Under the pieces are notes generated by a model. That model did no database searches. It saw nothing but the letters and a program-made list of their open reading frames with translations, and was not told the origin of the DNA. DNA of 64,000 bases from Terriglobia bacterium. GTDB lineage: Bacteria > Acidobacteriota > Terriglobia > Acidiferrales > UBA7541. Shown here one piece after another: positions 57,248 through 64,000 of the stretch. Each line of letters starts with the position of its first letter. The first letter of the stretch is position 1. Location: contig JAIQEV010000003.1 in the NCBI GenBank assembly GCA_020073585.1, positions 62,001 to 126,000 on the forward strand, read 5' to 3'. The translations under genes and the position numbers were made by a program.

Positions 57248-57724
57248 ATGCTTAGCATCCCGCATATGGTCGTCATTTTCCTGGTGGCGCTGGTCGTCTT
57301 CGGCCCGCAGAAGCTGCCGGAGCTGGCCCGCAGCCTGGGCAAGCTGATGGCCGAATTCCGCAAGGCCTCCACCGATTTCCGCAGCGCCTTCGAAGAGGAG
57401 ATGCGCGACCTCGAACGCCAGGCCCGCGAGGCCGAGCGCAAGAAGGCTGAGGCCGCGCTGGCTGCGGCTGCGCCGGCCCCAGCGGGCGCTCTGCCGCCTT
57501 CCGAAGCGGCGGGCAGCGCGCCTCCTGCGCTGGAATCCGCAGCGGAGCCGTCCGCCGCCGAACCACCCCAAGCCGAGACCTCCCCAGCCATCCCGGAAAC
57601 CGTGGCCCGCTCGGCCGAGCCTTCGCTCGCCCCCACGGCCGGGGAAGCTCCGGAGCCTGAAACCTCCACTGCGGCCATCGGGCGCGTCGAACCAACCAAC
57701 CATGACGACTACTACCCCGCCTGA
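57248..57724 (+). CDS. Twin-arginine translocase TatA/TatB-family protein
   Basis: This 158-residue bitopic protein follows the family layout: one N-terminal helix (MVVIFLVALVVF), the FGPQKLPELARSLGKLMAEFRK amphipathic helix with the FGP motif, then a charged helix (EEEMRDLERQAREAERKKAEAAL). The tail after residue 75 is long and rich in Ala, Pro and Glu, more like TatB than TatA. TatA and TatB cannot be separated confidently from sequence alone, since only one such gene is next to tatC. It overlaps tatC by 23 bp. Confidence 0.85.
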   Translation: MLSIPHMVVIFLVALVVFGPQKLPELARSLGKLMAEFRKASTDFRSAFEEEMRDLERQAREAERKKAEAALAAAAPAPAGALPPSEAAGSAPPALESAAEPSAAEPPQAETSPAIPETVARSAEPSLAPTAGEAPEPETSTAAIGRVEPTNHDDYYPA

Positions 57725-58511
57725 GTCCGCCACCCGCCCGCCCGCGGAAGAGAGCGGCGCCCCCATGACTTTCTTCGAGCACCTTGTCGAGCTGCGCACG
57801 CGCATCATCAACTCGCTCATCGCCATCGTCATCGGCGCCTTCGTGGGCGTGGCCGTCTCCGAGCGCGTGATCGGCTGGATTACCCGTCCGATGCTCAAGG
57901 CCCTGGCCGACGCGCATCTCGAACAGAAGCTCGTCTATACCAATCCCACCGGCTACCTGAACCTGATCATCACCCTGGGCGTCTACCTGGGCGTGGTCCT
58001 GGCCTCGCCGGTAGTCCTCTACCAGATCTGGCTCTTCGTCGCCCCTGCGTTGTACAAGCACGAACAGAAAGCCGTCACCGGCTTCCTGTTTTCCACGGTC
58101 TTTCTGTTCCTCTCCGGGATCGCCTTTGGCTATTTCATCATGCTGCCGTACATGCTGCGCTTTCTGATCAGCTTCAAGGGGCCGGTGACGCCGCTGATCA
58201 GCATCAACGAATACTTCGACCTGATCCTGATGGTCCTGCTGGGCCTGGGGCTGGTCTTCGAGCTGCCCATTCTGATCTTCTTCCTCTCGCTCTTTGGCAT
58301 TGTTACCCCGAAATTTCTCTGGGCCAACTTCCGCTACGCCATTCTGGTCATCGCCGTCGTCGCGGCCATCGTGACCCCCACGCCGGATGCGATGACTATG
58401 CTGATCTTCATGGCTCCCATGGTCGGGCTCTATTTTGTGGGCATGGCGGTCTCCGCGGTGGTCACGCGACGCCGCACCCGGCGGCTCGCGGCTGCGGCCG
58501 AGGCCCGCTAG
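57702..58511 (+). CDS. tatC: Sec-independent translocase TatC
   Basis: This is a 269-residue six-helix receptor for twin-arginine signal peptides. The family signature MTFFEHLVELRTRIINSLIA is at the N-terminus after a short extension. VLYQIWLFVAPALYKHEQKA, FGYFIMLPYMLRFL, FELPILIFFLSLFGIV and ILVIAVVAAIVTPTPDAMTML follow in order; the Glu of FFEHL and the later Glu of LVFELP are both present. It is followed directly by the M28 peptidase gene (next codon after the stop). Confidence 0.96.
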   Translation: MTTTTPPESATRPPAEESGAPMTFFEHLVELRTRIINSLIAIVIGAFVGVAVSERVIGWITRPMLKALADAHLEQKLVYTNPTGYLNLIITLGVYLGVVLASPVVLYQIWLFVAPALYKHEQKAVTGFLFSTVFLFLSGIAFGYFIMLPYMLRFLISFKGPVTPLISINEYFDLILMVLLGLGLVFELPILIFFLSLFGIVTPKFLWANFRYAILVIAVVAAIVTPTPDAMTMLIFMAPMVGLYFVGMAVSAVVTRRRTRRLAAAAEAR

Positions 58512-59501
58512 ATGAAGTGTCCCCGCATCGGCCCTTTTGCGCTTTCCGTATGCATTGTTTTCCTCCTCGGCGGGGGTTGCGGCGCAAGCTCCGGCAGTGG
58601 TGACGTCCGCACGAACGCCCCCGCAGCGATCCCGGCGGCTGCTCCTGTGGACCAGGCCGCCAATGCGCCTTCCCCGGAGGCCACCGGCGGATTTGACGGC
58701 CGCAGGGCCCTGGCCCACGTCGCGCGGCTCACGCAGATCGGCCCCCGCCAGTCCGGCACACCCGGCATCGCGCAAGCCCAGCAGTACATCCTCGCCGAAT
58801 TGAAATCCTACGGCTGCACGGCCGAAACCGACGACTTCCACGCGGACACCCCCGCGGGCAGCCTGGCCATGAAAAACATCCTGGTGAAGATTCCCGGCGA
58901 GCGCCAGGACATCGTCCTGCTGACCACGCACTACGATACGAAACGCCTGGAAAACTTCGTCGGCGCCGACGATGGCGGCTCCTCCACCGGAGTGATGCTG
59001 GAACTGGCGCGTCTGCTTTGTGGCCGGCGTGGCCGCGATACCGTCTGGATCGCTTTCTTTGACGGGGAAGAGGCAGTCAACTTGCAGTGGGCGGATCCCG
59101 ACAATTGCTACGGTAGCCGCCAGATGGCCGCGCGCCTGGCCGCGAGCGGCGACCTGAAGCGCATTAAAGCCTTGCTCCTCGCCGATATCGTCGGAAGCCG
59201 CAACCTGCGCATTCGCCGCGAGAGCGCCTCGACCAGGTGGCTGACCGACCTGGTCTGGTCCGTCGCCGCCCGGCTCGGCTACGGCTCAGTCTTCGTCCGC
59301 GAGCAAACTTCCATCGAAGACGACCACATCTCGTTCCTGCGCCGGGGCGTCCCCGCCGTGGACGTCATCGATCTGGAGACCAGCGCGTCGTACTGGCACA
59401 CGCCGCAAGACACCCTGGACAAGCTTAGCGCCCGCAGCCTCGCCGTCGTCGGCCACGTCTTCCTGGAAACTGTAAAGGAACTCGAACGCCAGCCCCGTTG
59501 A
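58512..59501 (+). CDS. M28-family peptidase / glutaminyl cyclase-like lipoprotein
   Basis: This is a 329-residue zinc-dependent peptidase-fold protein. The signal peptide ends LLGGGC with Cys23, a possible lipobox. Zinc ligands are as expected for M28: HYDTK (His, Asp), VGADDGGSSTGV (Asp), FFDGEEAV (Glu-Glu), and the later Asp and His in LLADIVGSR and YWHTPQDT. The family covers aminopeptidases and animal/bacterial glutaminyl-peptide cyclotransferases; DGGSSTGVMLELARLL and DGEEA fit the latter. The start codon adjoins the tatC stop, so it is in the tat operon. Whether it is itself Tat-dependent is unlikely, since its signal lacks twin arginines. Confidence 0.85.
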   Translation: MKCPRIGPFALSVCIVFLLGGGCGASSGSGDVRTNAPAAIPAAAPVDQAANAPSPEATGGFDGRRALAHVARLTQIGPRQSGTPGIAQAQQYILAELKSYGCTAETDDFHADTPAGSLAMKNILVKIPGERQDIVLLTTHYDTKRLENFVGADDGGSSTGVMLELARLLCGRRGRDTVWIAFFDGEEAVNLQWADPDNCYGSRQMAARLAASGDLKRIKALLLADIVGSRNLRIRRESASTRWLTDLVWSVAARLGYGSVFVREQTSIEDDHISFLRRGVPAVDVIDLETSASYWHTPQDTLDKLSARSLAVVGHVFLETVKELERQPR

Positions 59502-59507
59502 CGCCGG

Positions 59508-61154
59508 CTACTCCTCGAAGCGGATCTCCTGCCCCCGCACCACCGCCGAGTGTTTCGAGAAGACCTCATCATTGCGGAAGGGGAAATCCGAGCGGTAGTG
59601 GCTGCCGCGGCTCTCTTCGCGGGCCAGCGCGGACCGCGCGATCAGCTCCGCGAGGGCATGCAGATTGCGCAATTCCTGCTCCGTGCGGTTCGATTTTTTG
59701 GGCTCGGGCAGCGCAATGACCCGGAGTTGTTCCAGCGCGGCGGTCAGCGCCGGACCGCTGCGCATGATCCCCACGTGCTTCCACATGACGTCGCGGATCT
59801 TCACCAGCGCCGGGCAAGGCGCGGGGGCCGCCGCGCGGTTCGGCGCCGCGGATGGCGCCGCTCCCGACGCATGTTTGGCGGCCGTTTTCGCAGGCTCGCC
59901 CGGCCGCGGTGCGGGAATCCCCGGCAGGGCGGCTGCGCCATGCTTGGCGGCGGGCGCGTCCTGGCTCATCGCCTGTCCGGCGCGCGCGCCGAAGACCAGG
60001 CCTTCGAGAAGGGAATTGCTCGCCAGGCGGTTGGCCCCGTGCACCCCGGTCGCCGCGGTCTCTCCCGCGGCGTACAGGCCCGCCAGCGACGTCCGCCCCC
60101 ACAGGTCGGTCTTCACCCCGCCCATCATGTAGTGCGCCGCGGGGCACACCGGAGCGAGGTCGCTCGCGAGGTCCAGGCCGTAGCTGAGGCAGGTCGCATA
60201 GATGCGGGGAAAGCGCTTCTTCAGAAACTCTTCGCTCTTCGAGGTCATGTCCAGGTAGACGTGCTCGCTGCTGGTGCGGTGCATTTCGGAGACGATGGCC
60301 CGGGCCACCACGTCGCGCGGCGCCAGTTCCTGCGCTTCCGCATAGCGCTTCATGAACCGTTCGAGGTTGATGTTGCGCAGCACCCCGCCCTCGCCGCGCA
60401 ACGCCTCCGAGAGCAGAAACCGCGGCGCGCCCTTCACCGCCAGCGCCGTGGGATGAAACTGCACGAACTCCATGTCGGAAAGCACTGCCCCGGCGTGGTA
60501 GGCGATGGCCATGCCGTCGCCGGTGGCCACTTCCGGATTGGTCGTTTCCCGGTAGATCTGTCCCAGCCCGCCGGTGGCCAGCAGCACCGCGCCGGCGCGC
60601 ACTTCGTGCACGCTGCCGTCGCTTTCGTCCAGAAAACGCAGCCCTGTCACCCGCCCGGCTTCCACCAGCAGTTCGGTGGTAAAGGCGTGCGGCCAGAGGT
60701 GCAGCCGGGGTAGGGTATGCGCGCGGGCCAGCAGGGCGCGGCTGATCTCCCGCCCCGTCGAGTCGCCGTGGGCATGCAGGATGCGTGAGCGGCTGTGCGC
60801 CGCCTCGCGCGTGAACGCCAGCTTGGTCCCCGCGCGGTCAAATTCCGTGCCCCATTCGATCAGCTGCTGGATGTACTTGGGGCCTTCCTCCACCAGCAGG
60901 CGCACCGCTTCGGGGCGGCACAGCCCGTCCCCGGCCAGCAGGGTGTCCTGCTCGTGCAGCCCGACTTCGTCCTCGTCGCTCAGGGAGACGGCGATCCCAC
61001 CCTGCGCGTAGGCCGTCGCCGAATCGCTCAGCTCGGACTTGGCCAGCACCAGCACGCTGCCCGCCGTACTCAGCTCGATGGCCGCGCGCAGCCCGGCGAT
61101 GCCGCAACCGATGACCGCGTAATCTACGTCGTATCTTTTCGCTGCTTGTGGCAT
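59508..61154 (-). CDS. nadB: L-aspartate oxidase
   Basis: This 548-residue flavoprotein makes iminoaspartate for NAD synthesis. The FAD Rossmann start VDYAVIGCGIAGLRAAIEL is followed by SATAYAQGGIAVSL, HSRSRILHAHGDSTGREI, MEFVQFHPTAL, RGEGGVL, CPAAHYMMGGVKTDLWGRTSLAGLYAAGETAATGVHGANRLASNSLLEGLVFGARAG and the C-terminal helical domain (GIMRSGPALTAALEQL). A low-complexity Ala/Pro insert of about 45 residues (around residues 400-445) separates the flavin and helical domains. nadA and nadC are not in the window. The stop lies 6 bp from the M28 gene end (convergent). Confidence 0.95.
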   Translation of the reverse strand: MPQAAKRYDVDYAVIGCGIAGLRAAIELSTAGSVLVLAKSELSDSATAYAQGGIAVSLSDEDEVGLHEQDTLLAGDGLCRPEAVRLLVEEGPKYIQQLIEWGTEFDRAGTKLAFTREAAHSRSRILHAHGDSTGREISRALLARAHTLPRLHLWPHAFTTELLVEAGRVTGLRFLDESDGSVHEVRAGAVLLATGGLGQIYRETTNPEVATGDGMAIAYHAGAVLSDMEFVQFHPTALAVKGAPRFLLSEALRGEGGVLRNINLERFMKRYAEAQELAPRDVVARAIVSEMHRTSSEHVYLDMTSKSEEFLKKRFPRIYATCLSYGLDLASDLAPVCPAAHYMMGGVKTDLWGRTSLAGLYAAGETAATGVHGANRLASNSLLEGLVFGARAGQAMSQDAPAAKHGAAALPGIPAPRPGEPAKTAAKHASGAAPSAAPNRAAAPAPCPALVKIRDVMWKHVGIMRSGPALTAALEQLRVIALPEPKKSNRTEQELRNLHALAELIARSALAREESRGSHYRSDFPFRNDEVFSKHSAVVRGQEIRFEE

Positions 61155-61274
61155 GGGGCGGTCGGCTCGAATGGGCTATGGTAGCACGAAGTTTTTCCCG
61201 GATTCACTCCGCGCACGAGTGTGGACGCGCGGAGGCCGGAGCGCAAGCTCCTGTGTTACATTCGAGGAGCACTC

Positions 61275-62396
61275 ATGAGCAAGCCGAAACAAATTTCCGT
61301 GCGCGCCGCGGGCTGCCGCTACACCCTTGTCTGTGGCGCCGGCGTTTCCGGCCAGGCGCACCGCTGGCTGCAAGAGCTTGGCCCGGCCACCGGCCGCTTT
61401 ATCCTCACCTCGCCGCGCGTATGGCGCGCCGTGGGCCCCGCACTCTCTCGCGGCCTGCGCCTGCGGAAGGGCCAGCCGGTGATTTTCATGAAAGACGGCG
61501 AGGTGGCCAAGACCTTGCAGACCGTCGAGTCCCTGTGCCGCGCGCTGAGCCGCGCCGGAGCCGACCGCCAGGCCCTGCTGGTGGCCGTGGGAGGCGGCGT
61601 GGTGGGCGATGTGGCCGGCTTCGTCGCCGCCAGCTACCTGCGCGGCGTCAAACTCGTGCACGTGCCCACGACCCTGGTGGCCCAGGTAGACAGCTCCATC
61701 GGCGGCAAAACCGGGGTCAATCTTCCCGAGGGCAAGAACCTGGTCGGGGCTTTTTATCCCCCTCGCCAGGTGCTCATCGACCCGCTCCTGCTGCGCACCC
61801 TGCCGCCGCGCGAGTTTCGCGGTGGCCTGGCCGAAGTCATTAAGTACGGCGTCATCGCCGACAAGGCTCTCTTCGCCTATCTGGAAGCCAACATCGAGCG
61901 CATTCTGGCCCGCGATGCTCGCGCCCTCAGCCATGTCATCACCCGCTCCGCGGCGATCAAGGCCCGCGTCGTCAGCCGGGATGAGCGCGAGTCCGGCCTG
62001 CGCGAAATTCTCAACTACGGCCATACCTTCGGCCACGCTCTCGAGAGCGCCACCGCATACCGCCGCTTCCAGCATGGCGAGGCCGTGGCCTGGGGCATGA
62101 TGGCCGCCGCTCTGCTCGGCCACGAGGCCAGAATCACCCCGGCCCAGGATGCCGCGCGCATCATCGCCCTCGTGCGCCGCCTGCATCCGCTCCCCGCTTG
62201 GCCCGCCGTGCACCCGGCCCATCTGCTCCGCGCCATGGGCCGCGACAAGAAGACCCGCGGCGGAAATCTGCGCTTTGTTCTCAGTCCGGCCCTGGGCCAG
62301 GCGCGCACCTACGACGCCATCCCGCTCCCCCTCGTCGAGCGCGTCCTGCGCCATGCGCCGCACCTCATGGAGCCTCCTGCGAAGATCCATGCCTGA
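61275..62396 (+). CDS. aroB: 3-dehydroquinate synthase
   Basis: This 373-residue NAD-dependent enzyme performs the second step of the shikimate pathway. VAVGGGVVGDVAGFVAASYLRGV is the NAD-binding segment, followed by HVPTTLVAQVDSSIGGKTGVNLPEGKNLVGAFY, FRGGLAEVIKYGVI, RDERESGLREILNYGHTFGHALE and HGEAVAWGMMAAA. Zinc ligands are Glu in LAEVIKY, His in NYGHTFGH and His in FQHGEAVAWG. The start ATG 61275 has GAGGAG five bases upstream; the longer frame beginning 61221 is ignored for lack of a ribosome site. It overlaps ubiE by 8 bp. Confidence 0.95.
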   Translation: MSKPKQISVRAAGCRYTLVCGAGVSGQAHRWLQELGPATGRFILTSPRVWRAVGPALSRGLRLRKGQPVIFMKDGEVAKTLQTVESLCRALSRAGADRQALLVAVGGGVVGDVAGFVAASYLRGVKLVHVPTTLVAQVDSSIGGKTGVNLPEGKNLVGAFYPPRQVLIDPLLLRTLPPREFRGGLAEVIKYGVIADKALFAYLEANIERILARDARALSHVITRSAAIKARVVSRDERESGLREILNYGHTFGHALESATAYRRFQHGEAVAWGMMAAALLGHEARITPAQDAARIIALVRRLHPLPAWPAVHPAHLLRAMGRDKKTRGGNLRFVLSPALGQARTYDAIPLPLVERVLRHAPHLMEPPAKIHA

Positions 62397-63171
62397 TCCG
62401 CAGACCACTCCCAGGGGCACGACTCCGCCCGGCGCGCGCACCGAAGAAGAAGCCTCGCGCCTGGTGCGCGAGATGTTCGGGCGCATCGCCCCGCGCTACG
62501 ATCTGCTCAACCACGTGCTCTCCCTGCAGCTCGACCGCGTCTGGCGCTGGCGCGCCACGCGCCGCCTGCGCGGCATTCTCGCCCGCTCGGACGCCCGCGT
62601 CCTCGATCTCTGCTGCGGCACGGGCGACCTGGCTCTGGCCCTGGCCCGGGCCGGGAAGGCGCAAATTCTTGGCGCGGACTTCGCGCACGGCATGCTGGTG
62701 CGCGCCAGGGAAAAAGCCGCCGGCGCAGCCGCCGCGCCGCGGCCTGGCGCACCCCCGGCTCCCGAGTTTCTCGAAGCCGATGCCCTGCGCCTGCCTTTTC
62801 CCGACGCCTCGTTCGATCTGGTCGCCTCCGCCTTTGGCTTTCGCAACCTCGCCAATTACCAGGGCGGCCTGCGCGAAATCCTCCGCGTGCTGAAGCCCGG
62901 CGGCACCCTGGCCATTCTCGATTTCACCGAACCGCGCCGCGGTTTCTTCGGCGCTCTCTACCGCTGGTATTTTCGCAACGTCCTGCCGCGCCTCGGCGGC
63001 ATCATCTCCGGTGACCGCCCCGCGTACTCCTACCTTCCCGCTTCCGTGGCGCGCTTTTTCCTGCCCGAGGAGCTGGCCGGGTTGATGCAACAGGCGGGCT
63101 ATGTGGAGACGCGCTTCGAGGCCTGGACCGGCGCGACGGTGGCCCTGCATCTGGGGAAGCGCCCGCGCTGA
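62389..63171 (+). CDS. Ubiquinone/menaquinone C-methyltransferase (UbiE/MenG)
   Basis: This is a 260-residue SAM-dependent methyltransferase. The UbiE/MenG pattern is present: MFGRIAPRYDLLNHVLSLQLDRVWRW, VLDLCCGTGDLAL (SAM motif I), LPFPDASFDLVASAFGFRNLANY and GGTLAILDFTEP, then the C-terminal GGIISGDRPAYSYLPASVARF block. The family methylates demethylmenaquinone or the ubiquinone precursor; in this lineage menaquinone is the likelier quinone. The ATG 62389 gives MPDPQTTPRG and overlaps aroB by 8 bp. Confidence 0.92.
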   Translation: MPDPQTTPRGTTPPGARTEEEASRLVREMFGRIAPRYDLLNHVLSLQLDRVWRWRATRRLRGILARSDARVLDLCCGTGDLALALARAGKAQILGADFAHGMLVRAREKAAGAAAAPRPGAPPAPEFLEADALRLPFPDASFDLVASAFGFRNLANYQGGLREILRVLKPGGTLAILDFTEPRRGFFGALYRWYFRNVLPRLGGIISGDRPAYSYLPASVARFFLPEELAGLMQQAGYVETRFEAWTGATVALHLGKRPR

Positions 63172-63192
63172 CCGCGCGGGCAGGGAAGAAGC

Positions 63193-64000
63193 TTACTTCT
63201 CGAGTCCGGCGCTGCGCAGTTTCGCCAGCAGTGTTTTTGCCGATACCCCGAGCTTTTCCGCGGCCCGCGTCTTGTTCCACTGGCAGTCCCGCATGGTGTT
63301 TTCCAGCAGCACGCGTTCCACATGCGCCAGCGCCCGCTGGCTGACCTCTTCCAGCGTCCCGTTCCAAGTGAACTCTTCGGGCAGCAGCCCGCCGGGAATG
63401 CTCCCCGCGGCGGGCCGCGACTCGGGCAGTTGCAGGGCCTGCGCAGTGATCACCGGGCCGTCGGCCAGAATCACGGCGCGCTCGATGGCGTTCTGCAGTT
63501 CGCGGATGTTGCCCGGCCAGGCATATTGCAGCATGCGCTCGCGCGCTTCCGATGAAAACTGCAGCTCCTGCTTGGAGAATTCCAGCCGGAAATGATCGAG
63601 GAAGTGCTCCGAAAGCAGCAGGACATCCTCGCCGCGTTCGCGCAGCGGCGGAATGGTGATGGGTACCGCGGAGATGCGGAAGTACAGATCCTCGCGGAAG
63701 GTCTTGGCTTGCACGGCATGGCGCAGGTCGCGGTTGGTGGCCACCACGATGCGCACGTCCACTTCGATGGTCTGCGTTCCCCCGACGCGGTCGAAGCACC
63801 GCTCCTCGATCACGCGCAACAGCTTGGCCTGCGTGGCCAGCGGCAGTTCGCCGATTTCGTCCAGGAACAGCGTGCCGCGGTGCGCCAGGTCCAGCTTGCC
63901 CACCTTGCGCGCTCCCGCTCCGGTGAAGGCCCCGCGCTCGTGCCCGAACAATTCGTTTTCCACCAGGCCGTCGGGGATGGCCGCGCAATTCAGGGCCACG
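63193..64000 (-). CDS. Sigma-54-dependent transcriptional activator, N-terminus beyond the window
   Basis: About 269 C-terminal residues are visible. The AAA+ part enters just after Walker A, with [28 protein letters not shown] (perfect GAFTGA sigma-54 loop), [47 protein letters not shown] and [16 protein letters not shown]. The C-terminus is a Fis-type helix-turn-helix ([22 protein letters not shown]). The input domain (receiver, GAF or other) is off the right edge, so it cannot be named further. It is the third sigma-54 activator of the window, after the NtrX-like and PilR genes. Confidence 0.93.
   Translation of the reverse strand, partial: VALNCAAIPDGLVENELFGHERGAFTGAGARKVGKLDLAHRGTLFLDEIGELPLATQAKLLRVIEERCFDRVGGTQTIEVDVRIVVATNRDLRHAVQAKTFREDLYFRISAVPITIPPLRERGEDVLLLSEHFLDHFRLEFSKQELQFSSEARERMLQYAWPGNIRELQNAIERAVILADGPVITAQALQLPESRPAAGSIPGGLLPEEFTWNGTLEEVSQRALAHVERVLLENTMRDCQWNKTRAAEKLGVSAKTLLAKLRSAGLEK

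Noticed and set aside
61254-61262. TGTTACATT upstream of aroB as an extended -10 promoter
   Set aside because: Transcription from it would start at about 61269, removing the GAGGAG ribosome site that fixes the aroB start.
1-64000. CRISPR arrays, insertion sequences, prophage genes, rRNA genes
   Set aside because: I saw no regularly spaced repeats, transposase or integrase motifs, phage structural genes or ribosomal RNA sequences.

Overview
The window is a GC-rich, gene-dense stretch of bacterial chromosome, most likely from an Acidobacteriota member. This placement is an inference. It rests on the 1,110-residue TonB-dependent receptor with an N-terminal carboxypeptidase-regulatory-like domain (a hallmark of large acidobacterial families), the Gram-negative envelope genes (lptE, lolA, capA-like, tat), the menaquinone/ubiquinone methyltransferase, and the pilB-pilT-pilC-pilS-pilR order. 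I found no prophage, insertion sequence, CRISPR array or rRNA gene. One tRNA gene (Ala, anticodon CGC) is present. Both window ends cut genes: a tRNA-dihydrouridine synthase on the left and a sigma-54 activator on the right.

Left third (1-31.9 kb), mostly housekeeping. dus and a PilZ protein are followed by the TonB receptor, which ends in a clear terminator. Next come rsmI, an FmdB-type zinc ribbon protein and galU, then tsaD and an ATP-dependent hydantoinase/oxoprolinase pair (hyuA-hyuB). carD and tsaB-rimI follow, then phosphatidylethanolamine synthesis (psd-pssA), an aspartate-semialdehyde-dehydrogenase-like gene without its catalytic cysteine, lptE-holA and rpsT. A Ycf46-like AAA ATPase, a CapA-like protein and phoH-ybeY-corC-era come next. 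The block closes with an unknown outer-membrane-type protein and an NtrX/NtrY-like two-component pair coupled to an endonuclease-III-like gene.

Middle (32-49.7 kb), type IV pilus and a second pilus/secretion platform. pilB, pilT, pilC, pilS and pilR form one block. A GT-C membrane glycosyltransferase on the opposite strand separates it from two nearly identical pilin genes. Each pilin gene has a -24/-12 (sigma-54) promoter and, exactly 143 bp upstream of the -24 GG, the same 20-bp inverted repeat. This is the strongest unannotated signal in the window and probably the PilR enhancer. A lolA gene follows, then a GspF/GspE pair with PilM-, PilN-, PilO- and PilP-like proteins and a pseudopilin-like protein. 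That makes a second assembly machine; no secretin or prepilin peptidase is in view.

Right part (49.7-64 kb). It holds a lytic transglycosylase, a HAD phosphatase, threonine synthase, an AlaX-like trans-editing protein, an M48 metalloprotease lipoprotein, tRNA-Ala, a CtpA protease divergent from tatA-tatC-M28 peptidase, nadB, aroB, ubiE/menG and the partial sigma-54 activator.

Across the window, several genes without a Shine-Dalgarno sequence (tsaB, lolA, thrC, hyuA) have a TAnnnT -10 element placed so that transcription should start at or within a few bases of the ATG, suggesting leaderless mRNAs. All functional statements come from reading the sequence; no database search was run.
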